A DNA stretch of 7,969 nucleotides from an uncultured Acetobacter sp. (GTDB taxonomy: Bacteria; Pseudomonadota; Alphaproteobacteria; Acetobacterales; Acetobacteraceae): positions 1 through 7,969 of the forward strand of contig CALCDN010000197.1 of NCBI GenBank assembly GCA_937900755.1. The letters are read 5' to 3'. This document shows, one piece after another, positions 1-6,642 of the stretch. Within the stretch, counting starts at the first letter, position 1. Each line of letters starts with the position of its first letter. Below the pieces are notes generated by a model. The model made no database searches. It was not told the DNA's origin and saw only the letters and a list, made by a program, of their open reading frames with translations. The position numbers were made by a program, and so were the translations under genes.

Positions 1-1863
1 GCCCCCACCACCGGCCCGGCCAACCTGCTGGGCGCGCCTTACGCGGAGTACGAGACCGTACGCACCGCCGAGGCCTTGCAAAAATGGGTCAGCACCGCGC
101 AGGAGGCGGGAATCTGCGCGGTGGATACGGAAACAGACGGGCTGGACCCGCTGGCCGCCACCATGCTGGGCTTCTCGCTCGCCACGGCACCGGGCCGGGC
201 CTGCTACGTGCCCCTGCGCCATGAAGGTACGCTGGAAGCGCCAACCGGCGAGCAGCTCACCCCCACCCAGGCGCTGGACCTGCTGCGCCCCCTGCTGGCC
301 GATCGCTCCGTACTCAAGGTCTTCCAGAACGCCAAGTTCGACCTGCTCGTGCTCGACCATGCCGGCATGGACCACGCCGCCATCGCCCCGGTGGATGACA
401 CGATGCTGATCTCCTACAGCCAGTCAGCCGGGCTGCATGGGCAGGGCATGGACGAACTTGCGGCCCTGCACCTCAACCACACGCCCATCCCCTACACCGC
501 CATGACCGGCACGGGCCGCAACCGAATCCCCTTTGCGCAGGTCCCGGTGGAAAAAGCCACCACCTACGCCGCCGAGGACGCGGACGTAACCCTGCGCCTG
601 TGGCATGTGCTGCGCCCCACCTTGCGCACCAACAAGGCGCTGGCCCTGTACGAGCAGGTGGAGCGCCCGCTGGTGCAGGTGCTGGCCGCCATGGAAAAAT
701 GCGGCATTGCGGTGGACCGCGCGGAACTGGCCCGCCTTTCCGCCGATTTTGAAAGCCGCATGAAAAACATGGAACAGGGCATTTACGCCGCCGCTGGCCG
801 GGAGTTCAACATTGCCTCCCCCCGCCAGCTGGGCGAAATCCTGTTTGACGAAATGGGGCTCAAGGGGGGCAAGCGCGGCAAGGCGGGTGCGTGGAGCACG
901 GATTCCTCCGTCTTGCAGGACCTAGCCGACCAGGGCCACGACCTGCCGGTGCGCGTGCTGGAATGGCGCCAGCTCGCCAAGCTCAAATCCACCTACACGG
1001 ACGCCCTGCTCAAGCAGACCAGCAAGGAAAGCCGGGTCCATACCTCGTTCCAGATGGCCATCACCACGACAGGCCGCCTGTCCTCCTCCGACCCGAACTT
1101 GCAGAACATTCCTGTCCGCACGGAGGAAGGCACGCGCATCCGTCAGGCGTTTGTGGCCCCTGCGGGGCGCAAGCTCATCTCGGCCGACTATTCCCAGATC
1201 GAGTTGCGCCTGCTCGCCGATGTCGCCAATATTCCCACCCTGCGCGAAGCCTTTGAACTGGGGCAGGACATTCACGCCCGCACCGCGTCCGAGGTGTTCA
1301 ACGTCCCGCTCGAAGGCATGGACGCCCTGACCCGCCGCCGCGCCAAGGCCATTAACTTTGGTATTATCTACGGTATTTCCGCCTTTGGCCTGGGCAAGCA
1401 ACTAGGGATTCCCGCAGGGGAGGCCAAAAGCTACATAGACGCCTATTTTGCCCGCTACCCCGGTATTCGGGACTATATGGAGCAGATCAAGGCCGAAGCC
1501 CGCGCCAACGGCTATGTGATGACTACCTTTGGCAGGCGCTGCTACGTGCCCGGTATTCATGAAAAAAGTGCGGTCCGCCGCCAGTACGCGGAAAGGCAGG
1601 CCATTAACGCCCCCCTGCAGGGCGGGGCTGCGGACATTATCAAACGCGCCATGGTGCGCCTGCCTGACGCACTGGAGACCGCCGGGCTGCACAGCGCGCG
1701 CATGCTGCTCCAGGTCCATGACGAACTTCTGTTCGAGGTGGATGACGCACAGGCGCAGGCCGTGGCGGAAAAAGCCAAAACAATTATGGAAGCGGCGGCA
1801 CAGCTGAGCGTGCCGCTGGTGGTAGAAACAGGCATAGCCCAGAACTGGGCGGAGGCACACTGA
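1..1863 (+). CDS. polA: DNA polymerase I, C-terminal part (5' end outside window)
   Basis: Replicative repair and Okazaki-fragment polymerase of the cytoplasm. The frame is open from base 1, and 620 codons precede the TGA at 1861. The N-terminal 5'-3' exonuclease domain, about 300 residues in family A enzymes, lies outside. Counting from base 1, the proofreading domain is intact: Exo I VDTETD with D42 and E44, Exo II FQNAKFD with N110 and D114, and Exo III YAAEDAD with Y189 and D193. The polymerase domain follows with motif A DYSQIELR (D396, E401), motif B RRRAKAINFGIIYG (R447, K449, F453, Y457) and motif C QVHDELLFEV (H573, D574, E575). All catalytic residues are present, so both polymerase and 3'-5' exonuclease should be active. 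An internal TTG at 76 is not a start, because the conserved sequence continues upstream of it. The SCO-like gene begins 3 nt after the stop. Confidence 0.97.
   Translation, partial: APTTGPANLLGAPYAEYETVRTAEALQKWVSTAQEAGICAVDTETDGLDPLAATMLGFSLATAPGRACYVPLRHEGTLEAPTGEQLTPTQALDLLRPLLADRSVLKVFQNAKFDLLVLDHAGMDHAAIAPVDDTMLISYSQSAGLHGQGMDELAALHLNHTPIPYTAMTGTGRNRIPFAQVPVEKATTYAAEDADVTLRLWHVLRPTLRTNKALALYEQVERPLVQVLAAMEKCGIAVDRAELARLSADFESRMKNMEQGIYAAAGREFNIASPRQLGEILFDEMGLKGGKRGKAGAWSTDSSVLQDLADQGHDLPVRVLEWRQLAKLKSTYTDALLKQTSKESRVHTSFQMAITTTGRLSSSDPNLQNIPVRTEEGTRIRQAFVAPAGRKLISADYSQIELRLLADVANIPTLREAFELGQDIHARTASEVFNVPLEGMDALTRRRAKAINFGIIYGISAFGLGKQLGIPAGEAKSYIDAYFARYPGIRDYMEQIKAEARANGYVMTTFGRRCYVPGIHEKSAVRRQYAERQAINAPLQGGAADIIKRAMVRLPDALETAGLHSARMLLQVHDELLFEVDDAQAQAVAEKAKTIMEAAAQLSVPLVVETGIAQNWAEAH
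1851..1855 (+). promoter_or_regulatory. Ribosome binding site of the SCO-like gene, inside the polA 3' end
   Basis: GGAGG lies within the last codons of polA, 11 nt before the ATG at 1867. It supports that start and suggests translational coupling with polA. Confidence 0.7.
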
Positions 1864-1866
1864 CCC

Positions 1867-2490
1867 ATGACACCAGCAGGAAAACGCATCACCCTGATTA
1901 GTGTGGGAATTCTGGCCCTTGCCGGGGCTGGCGGCTTTTTGGCCACCAACCTGGCACTCAGGCACAGCATTACCCTGAATTCCTACGGTAACCCGGTGGG
2001 CGGCTCCTTCCGCCTGATGGATGCGACCACGGGCACCATGACGGACAAAAGCTTTCAGGGCCGGTGGATGCTGGTCCTGTTCGGGGCCACCCATTGCGCG
2101 GAGGACGCCTGCACCCCCGCGCTGCGCGCCATGTCCGCCGCCATGGACGAGGTTGATCCGGGCAAGCGCAAAATGGTTATCATCTTCGTCAGCCTCGACC
2201 CCGACCGTGACGACGCCGAACGCCTGCGCCAGTATGGCGAGGGCATAAGCCCACGGGTGGTGGCAGGCACCGCCGCCCCCTTCGCACTGGCCGACCTTGC
2301 ACGGGAATACCATGCACCGGTTGAAAAAACGAGCGACCCGGAATGGGACTATGCCATGCGCATGTCCCCGCATTTTGTTGTCATGGACCCGCAAACACAC
2401 TACCGTGGCACCATAGAGGCCAATACAGACCAACAGGGCATGGCAGCCAGCCTGCGCCAGATCATGGCGGCGGACGCCCCCACCCCGTAG
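1867..2490 (+). CDS. SCO1/SenC family protein with an atypical copper site
   Basis: A 207-residue thioredoxin-fold protein of the SCO1/SenC/PrrC family. Members are periplasmic, membrane-anchored copper or thiol chaperones for respiratory oxidases. Residues about 8-30 form one hydrophobic N-terminal segment after a basic start, fitting a signal anchor with the domain in the periplasm. Family landmarks are visible: FGATHC near residue 72-77, IIFVSLDPDRDD, LRQYGEG, and FVVMDP at 170-175. The metal site is odd. The usual CxxxC reads C77-AEDA-C82, with four residues between the cysteines. The family histidine, normally eight residues before the Asp of the DP motif, is Met166 here, with a histidine at 169 instead. 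Copper loading may therefore differ or be lost, and a thiol-redox role is an alternative. The ATG is 3 nt after polA, preceded by GGAGG. Family assignment is firm; function is not. Confidence 0.85.
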   Translation: MTPAGKRITLISVGILALAGAGGFLATNLALRHSITLNSYGNPVGGSFRLMDATTGTMTDKSFQGRWMLVLFGATHCAEDACTPALRAMSAAMDEVDPGKRKMVIIFVSLDPDRDDAERLRQYGEGISPRVVAGTAAPFALADLAREYHAPVEKTSDPEWDYAMRMSPHFVVMDPQTHYRGTIEANTDQQGMAASLRQIMAADAPTP

Positions 2491-2544
2491 GCGTTTTTGC
2501 CTGACCATCCGTTTTATGTTCCAGCAGGTCTGTTACATACCCCC

Positions 2545-3318
2545 ATGCCGCTGCTTCCATCCTCCGTCAGTGCTCCGGTGCGCTTTTATACCTCCCTGCT
2601 GGTAACGGGGGGCGTTTTTGCGGTGCTGGACGCGGGCTCCTGCGTCCTGCGCCATACCCTGCCCGATGGCCCAGGGCGCAGGCGCATGGCCCGGCGCTGG
2701 CTGTGCGCCATGGCGCGGCTGGCCGTGGGGTACCTGCACAGGGCAGGTATCCTGGACTGCGACATGACCGAACTCGCAGCCATTGCCCAGCGCCCGAACC
2801 TTGTGCTGGTGGCCAACCATCCCTCCCGGCTGGACTGCCTCCTTCTGGCCTCCGCCCTGCCCCACATGGTGTGCGTGACCAAAGCCTCCATTTGGGAACG
2901 TGGCGTGCTGGGCAGCACATTACGCACGGCAGGATACGTGCGGCACGATACATTGCTCAGGATTATTGGCCCCGCCTCGCAGGCCTTGCAGGAAAACTGC
3001 CAGCTTTTACTGTTCCCCGAAGGCACACGCTCACGCGCGGGCGCTGAACCAGGGCCCATACAACCCGGTTTTGCCGCCATTGCCCAGCGAACACGTGCTG
3101 ATGTGCAGGTTGTGCTGATAGAAACACCATCACCCTACCTGTCGCAGGGGTGGTCGTTTTTAAAGCGTCCGCCCCTGCCCATGCGCTACCGCATAAAACT
3201 TGGACCGGGCTTTTCCGCCCCCAAACGCGACGAGGCCAGCGGGCGGGCCTTGATCGAGGCGGTTGAGAACCGCCTCAGGTCCTCCCTGCAAGGCAGGGAG
3301 GACCTTGACCACTCCTAG
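2545..3318 (+). CDS. plsC: Lysophospholipid (1-acyl-glycerol-3-phosphate) acyltransferase, PlsC family
   Basis: Membrane-associated acyltransferase that typically transfers a fatty acyl group to 1-acyl-glycerol-3-phosphate, making phosphatidic acid for phospholipid synthesis. Numbered from ATG 2545 it has 257 residues, the usual size. Residues about 13-33 are hydrophobic and could be a membrane segment. Catalytic block I is NHPSRLD (H92 and D97, the HX4D motif). The glycerol-phosphate-binding block is FPEGTRS at 157-163, followed by a G-F-A-A-I-A stretch typical of the family. An in-frame TTG at 2497 would add 16 residues, but it has no convincing ribosome binding site and the added residues look unconserved, so ATG is preferred. 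It lies 54 nt after the SCO-like gene on the same strand, possibly in one transcript. Its TAG overlaps the stop of the convergent ppk2. Related acyltransferases with other acceptors, such as ornithine-lipid or second PlsC paralogues, cannot be excluded, so the symbol is tentative. Confidence 0.88.
   Translation: MPLLPSSVSAPVRFYTSLLVTGGVFAVLDAGSCVLRHTLPDGPGRRRMARRWLCAMARLAVGYLHRAGILDCDMTELAAIAQRPNLVLVANHPSRLDCLLLASALPHMVCVTKASIWERGVLGSTLRTAGYVRHDTLLRIIGPASQALQENCQLLLFPEGTRSRAGAEPGPIQPGFAAIAQRTRADVQVVLIETPSPYLSQGWSFLKRPPLPMRYRIKLGPGFSAPKRDEASGRALIEAVENRLRSSLQGREDLDHS
3277..3305. terminator. Perfect 13-bp hairpin at the convergent plsC/ppk2 ends
   Basis: The arms 3277-3289 and 3293-3305 are exact reverse complements around the 3-nt loop AAG. 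The stem is GC-rich (9 of 13 pairs are G:C). It sits inside the last codons of plsC, 10 nt before that TAG, and 9 nt beyond the ppk2 stop. No T-run follows on either strand, so it is not a canonical intrinsic terminator. The placement fits a bidirectional stop or 3'-end stabiliser for two convergent transcripts. Confidence 0.6.
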
Positions 3319-4232
3319 TAGATTTCAGGAACGATCATGTTTTCGGGGGTGGGCAGGCGTTCGTAATCCGCATGGTGCACACGCGGGGGTAGTGCGACCT
3401 CGGGGTGGGACACCGACTGATAGGGCACCTGCTTCAGAAGGTGGTCGATGCAGTTCAGGCGTGCACGCTTCTTGTCCACAGCCTGCACGACCCACCACGG
3501 GACTTCAGGAATACTGGAGCGTTCGAGCATGGTTTCCTTGGCTTTTGTATAAGCCTCCCACCGGCGACGGCTCTCAAGGTCCATCGGGCTGAGTTTCCAC
3601 TGCTTGAGCGGGTCTTCAATCCGGGCACGGAAGCGGGCTTCCTGCTCATCATCGGTGATGGAGAACCAGTATTTTACAACCTGGATGCCGCTGCGCACCA
3701 GCATGCGCTCGAATTCGGGCACGGACCGGAAGAATTCTTCATATTCCTCATCCGTGCAGAACCCCATGACCCGCTCCACGCCGGCCCGGTTGTACCAGCT
3801 CCGGTCAAACAGAACGATCTCGCCTGCCGCGGGGAGTTGGGCCACGTAACGCTGGAAGTACCACTGCGTTTTTTCACGGTCGGTCGGGGCAGGCAGTGCG
3901 GCTACACGGCAGATACGCGGGTTAAGGCGCTGGGTAATGCGTTTGATGGCGCCCCCCTTGCCTGCCGCATCACGCCCTTCGAACAGCACAACCAGACGAT
4001 GGCCCGTATCCTTCACCCAATCCTGCAGGCGTACCAGTTCACCTTGCAGGCGCACCAGTTCGCTAAAATAGGTCTGGCGGAAGCTGCGGTCAGCCGGGGA
4101 AGATTCCCCCCCCAGGCCTTCATCCTGCAATTCGAGTTCGATCTCTTCATCCAGATCGTCAATGATCTCCTGCCGCATGCGTTCGCGTTCACGTTCGGCG
4201 GCAGAAAGGCTGTTCACATTGGCATCAGACAT
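3315..4232 (-). CDS. ppk2: Polyphosphate kinase 2 (PPK2 family)
   Basis: Cytoplasmic P-loop kinase that transfers phosphate between polyphosphate and nucleotides; single-domain class I enzymes mainly make NTP from NDP. The 305-residue length fits this class. An acidic, charged N-terminal stretch (residues 11-48) precedes the core. The Walker A loop is GRDAAGKGG at 86-94, followed by KRITQRLNPR. The Walker B region is FDRSWYNRAGVE at 142-153. An arginine-rich lid lies near FRARIEDPLKQW at 201-212. The ATG at 4232 is chosen because GAAGG lies 7 nt upstream. An in-frame ATG at 4286 would start inside a terminator stem and add an unconserved Cys/Pro-rich leader. The gene follows pitA on the same strand, so phosphate import and polyphosphate use are linked. 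Its TAG shares CTAG (3315-3318) with the stop of plsC. Class I is inferred from layout and not proven. Confidence 0.93.
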   Translation of the reverse strand: MSDANVNSLSAAERERERMRQEIIDDLDEEIELELQDEGLGGESSPADRSFRQTYFSELVRLQGELVRLQDWVKDTGHRLVVLFEGRDAAGKGGAIKRITQRLNPRICRVAALPAPTDREKTQWYFQRYVAQLPAAGEIVLFDRSWYNRAGVERVMGFCTDEEYEEFFRSVPEFERMLVRSGIQVVKYWFSITDDEQEARFRARIEDPLKQWKLSPMDLESRRRWEAYTKAKETMLERSSIPEVPWWVVQAVDKKRARLNCIDHLLKQVPYQSVSHPEVALPPRVHHADYERLPTPENMIVPEIY

Positions 4233-4239
4233 GATCTTG

Positions 4240-4244
4240 CCTTC
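4240..4244 (-). promoter_or_regulatory. Ribosome binding site deciding the ppk2 start
   Basis: GAAGG on the minus strand lies 7 nt before the ATG at 4232. It begins only 9 nt after the T-run of the pitA terminator, which leaves no room for a promoter between them. Confidence 0.65.
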
Positions 4245-4253
4245 GCAGTTTGG

Positions 4254-4294
4254 AAAAAAACAGGGTCTGGCGGGGCACACCGCCACGCCAGACC
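4254..4294 (-). terminator. Intrinsic terminator after pitA, just upstream of ppk2
   Basis: On the minus strand, seven bases after the pitA TAA, GGTCTGGCG (4294-4286) pairs perfectly with CGCCAGACC (4272-4264) across a 13-nt loop. CTG and then seven T follow (4260-4254). This has the form of a strong rho-independent terminator. A competing 6-bp hairpin, 4285-4280 with 4273-4268, overlaps both arms and is mutually exclusive with the long stem. Confidence 0.85.
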
Positions 4295-4301
4295 GGATGT
4301 T

Positions 4302-5915
4302 TTAGAAAATGTGGCGGAACACCACGTAAAGCACGCCGCTGATCAGCATGGCGGCAGGCAGGGTGGTAATCCATGCCATGCCCATGGCGCGCAGTGTGCC
4401 CCACTGCAACCCGCCACCACCGGCGGCCATGGTGCCAGCCACACCGCTGGAGAGGATATGCGTCGTGGAAACCGGCAGGCCATACCCTTCGGCCAGGCCA
4501 ATGGTGCCCATGGCGACAAATTCGGCTGACGCGCCCTGGGCGTAGGTCAGGTGGGTTTTGCCAATTTTTTCGCCCACGGTCACCACAATGCGCTTCCAGC
4601 CAACCATGGTGCCCAGGCCTAGGGCCAGCGCCACGGAAATTTTAACCCACACGGGAATGAAGCGCGTGCCCGCGTTAAGCTGCTTCATGAACTTGCCCAG
4701 TTCGCCATCTTCCTCGGCGGTGAAGGAGGGAGCCTTGCCCATGTTGTGAATGGCTTCGGAGACCAGATACATGTCAGTACGCACGTTCGGCACGGACGCT
4801 GCGGGAATTTCGTGCAAGGAGTGGTAACCGCTCACCGCCTGCGCGATGTCAGCCGACAGAACGGACAGGGCGGCATACACCTCGGGCCGGGCAACGGACT
4901 TGCCGCGCAGGGCATCGGGTACCTGAGTGCGGGCTTCTTCGGCCGTGGGCTGCTTGAGCATCGGCTGGGCATGGGTGTCAAACACATGGGATGCCTGCTG
5001 GGCGGTTTCCACAAAGCCGGGCATCATGCTGTCGGGCATGGCGCGGTTCAGGGCGTAGGCGGTGGGGGCGGCACCGATCAGGATCAGCATGATCAGGCCC
5101 ATGCCCTTCTGCCCGTCATTGCTGCCGTGGAAGAAGGACACACCCGTGCAGGTGCCAATCAACAGGCCACGGATCCACATCGGGGGCGGTGCGTCACCTT
5201 CTGGCGCGCGGTAGAGAGCGGCATTGCGCACGACAACGCGCAGAACCATGAACAGGCCCGCAGCCAGAATGAAGCCACACAGGGGGCTGAACAGCAGGGC
5301 GGAGAAAACCTTTTTAACCTGCATCCAGTCCACGCCATACAGCGCGCTGCCCGAGGGAGACATAAGCTGGTTTGCAAAACCCACACCCAGAATGGAGCCA
5401 ACCAGCGCGTGGGACGAACTGTTGGGAATACCAAGCGCCCATGTTGCCAGGTTCCACACAATGGCGGACAGCAGCAGGGCAAAGATCATGGCATGGCCGG
5501 CACCGCTGCCAACCTGAAGGATCAACTCGACGGGGAGCAGCGTCACAACACTGTAGGCCACGGCCCCCGAGGATGTGAGAACCCCAAGCAGGTTCCACAT
5601 ACCAGACCAGACCACCGCCACCAGCGGGGGCAGGCTGTTGGTGTAGATAACGGTTGCGACCGCATTGGCCGTATCGTGAAAACCGTTCACGAATTCAAAA
5701 CCCAGAGCAATAAGCAACGCCAGAGCCAGCAGGGCGAAGGCCCCGGTTGCTATGCCACTGGTGCCAACAGCGTGCAGGTCAGCCAGCACGCTGTAACCAA
5801 CAAACGCCAGAGCTGCTGCAATCACTCCCAAAAAGAACATGCGGAAAGCCTGATGCTCTCCCTTAAGCATATTCGGACGTCCCCCAACCGGAGAACTCAG
5901 CATTGTATCTGACAT
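4302..5915 (-). CDS. pitA: Low-affinity inorganic phosphate transporter (PiT family)
   Basis: Inner-membrane phosphate (metal-phosphate):H+ symporter of 537 residues; E. coli PitA has about 500. The inverted-repeat PiT signatures are present: NGFHDTANAVATVI at 77-90, PNSSSHALVG at 164-173, HGSNDGQKG at 263-271 and PVSTTHILSS at 481-490. Hydrophobic segments occupy about 26-46, 58-75, 95-130, 141-162, 205-228 and 270-290, and resume from about 420 to the end. A hydrophilic central region at about 291-415 separates the two halves, as in E. coli PitA. The N-terminus carries about 40 residues more than E. coli PitA, including one extra hydrophobic stretch. The chosen ATG follows AGGGTG at a 5-nt spacing; M5 or M16 are alternatives. 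It is the first gene of the pitA-ppk2 pair, with its own likely promoter upstream and a terminator directly downstream. Confidence 0.95.
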   Translation of the reverse strand: MSDTMLSSPVGGRPNMLKGEHQAFRMFFLGVIAAALAFVGYSVLADLHAVGTSGIATGAFALLALALLIALGFEFVNGFHDTANAVATVIYTNSLPPLVAVVWSGMWNLLGVLTSSGAVAYSVVTLLPVELILQVGSGAGHAMIFALLLSAIVWNLATWALGIPNSSSHALVGSILGVGFANQLMSPSGSALYGVDWMQVKKVFSALLFSPLCGFILAAGLFMVLRVVVRNAALYRAPEGDAPPPMWIRGLLIGTCTGVSFFHGSNDGQKGMGLIMLILIGAAPTAYALNRAMPDSMMPGFVETAQQASHVFDTHAQPMLKQPTAEEARTQVPDALRGKSVARPEVYAALSVLSADIAQAVSGYHSLHEIPAASVPNVRTDMYLVSEAIHNMGKAPSFTAEEDGELGKFMKQLNAGTRFIPVWVKISVALALGLGTMVGWKRIVVTVGEKIGKTHLTYAQGASAEFVAMGTIGLAEGYGLPVSTTHILSSGVAGTMAAGGGGLQWGTLRAMGMAWITTLPAAMLISGVLYVVFRHIF

Positions 5916-5983
5916 AAAAGCACCCTGCGCAGAAAAAGATTGGCGCAGGATAAAACTCTTTTTACTAAAGGTTGCGTTAAGAT

Positions 5984-6013
5984 ATTATGAAAGAAAAAGT
6001 CTTTTTACATCAA
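5984..6013 (-). promoter_or_regulatory. Candidate sigma70-type promoter for pitA
   Basis: On the minus strand, a -35-like TTGATG (6013-6008; 4 of 6 to consensus) and a -10-like CATAAT (5989-5984; 5 of 6) are separated by 18 nt in an AT-rich region. Transcription would start near 5977, giving a leader of about 60 nt. A perfect 13-bp palindrome, AAAAAG-T-CTTTTT (5994-6006), fills most of the spacer. It may be an operator or simply composition. Confidence 0.45.
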
Positions 6014-6034
6014 TTCCCTAATTCAAAACCCCTG

Positions 6035-6051
6035 AGTATTGATACATTACT
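6035..6051. repeat. 17-bp imperfect dyad between the LOG gene and pitA
   Basis: AGTATTGATACATTACT matches its own reverse complement at 12 of 17 positions, with outer half-sites AGTA and TACT and inner TG and CA. It lies 10 nt beyond the LOG-gene stop and about 20 nt upstream of the candidate pitA -35. It could be a repressor or activator site. It is too AT-rich and lacks the T-run expected of a terminator. Confidence 0.3.
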
Positions 6052-6060
6052 GAAACAACT

Positions 6061-6642
6061 TTAGCGCTCGTCCTGGCTGACCCATTTTGTTTCCTGCGGT
6101 GGCTGCCACGTGGCCAGCCCGTCCAGCAGGGCGGTGGGGTCACGGGCAACGCGCAGCATGGTCCTGTGCACGGGTTTGAGAAATCCCTCTTCCACCACAT
6201 GGTCCAAAAACGTGCCCAGCGTGCTGTAAAACCCGTTCACGTTCAGCACCCCACACGGTTTGGCGTGGTTGCCAAGCTGCGTCCATGTCCACACCTCAAA
6301 CAACTCCTCCAATGTGCCAATTCCACCGGGCAGGGCGACAAAGGCATCGGACAAATCCGCCATAAGGGCTTTGCGTTCATGCATGGAGCCCACAATCCGC
6401 AGGTCTTCCAGGCCATTATGGGCCACTTCGCGCGCCACCAGTGCTTGTGGAATAACCCCTGTCACCTGCCCGCCACCGGCAAGCACGGCATTGGCCACCG
6501 CCCCCATGAGCCCGACCGAGGCCCCACCATAAACCAGCCCTATGCCACGCCGGGCCATAAGCTGGCCAAGCTGTTCGGCGGCCTGCAGGTAGGCACTCCC
6601 CCGCCCCGAACTTGAACCGCAAAATACACAGATCCGGCGCAT
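6061..6642 (-). CDS. LOG family protein (TIGR00730-type; putative nucleoside 5'-monophosphate phosphoribohydrolase)
   Basis: A 193-residue Rossmann-like cytoplasmic protein. LOG enzymes hydrolyse the N-glycosidic bond of nucleoside 5'-monophosphates; those with cytokinin ribotides as substrate release free cytokinin. Visible motifs are CVFCGSSSG near residue 5-13, YGGASVGLMG at 38-47, the SMHERK block at 86-91 with the conserved R and K, and PGGIGTLEE at 105-113, the family signature containing the catalytic glutamate. Length is typical. The ATG at 6642 is chosen because AGGGAG lies 8 nt upstream and the conserved domain begins there; an in-frame ATG at 6750 adds 36 unconserved residues. It is followed by pitA on the same strand after 145 nt, with no evident terminator, so some read-through is possible. 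The physiological substrate in bacteria is often unknown, and AMP or another nucleotide is as likely as a cytokinin. Confidence 0.9.
   Translation of the reverse strand: MRRICVFCGSSSGRGSAYLQAAEQLGQLMARRGIGLVYGGASVGLMGAVANAVLAGGGQVTGVIPQALVAREVAHNGLEDLRIVGSMHERKALMADLSDAFVALPGGIGTLEELFEVWTWTQLGNHAKPCGVLNVNGFYSTLGTFLDHVVEEGFLKPVHRTMLRVARDPTALLDGLATWQPPQETKWVSQDER

Noticed and set aside
2474..2502. Possible terminator at the SCO-like gene end
   Set aside because: ACGCC and GGCGT can pair before a T-run, but the stem is only 5 bp with an 11-nt loop and competes with an AGGC/GCCT pairing; too weak to call.
1402..2508. Long open frame (368 codons) antisense to polA and the SCO-like gene
   Set aside because: It spans two well-supported genes on the other strand, has no recognisable domain, and is rich in His, Gly and Arg, as expected from the complement of GC-rich codons.
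4233..4286. Upstream ATG that would extend PPK2 by 18 residues
   Set aside because: It starts inside the terminator stem, and the added Cys/Pro/Phe-rich leader is unlike the family. GAAGG favours ATG 4232.
3405..4529. Long open frame (374 codons) antisense to ppk2 and the pitA end
   Set aside because: It crosses a terminator and two genes with clear motifs; it is a composition shadow with no domain.
4746..5912. Long open frame (388 codons) antisense to pitA
   Set aside because: It lacks hydrophobic segments or motifs and is rich in Gln, His and Gly, typical of the reverse complement of a membrane protein gene.
5975..5993. Possible Pho box upstream of pitA
   Set aside because: On the minus strand CTTTCAT resembles one CTGTCAT half-site, but the second half-site at the correct spacing matches poorly, so PhoB control is not supported.
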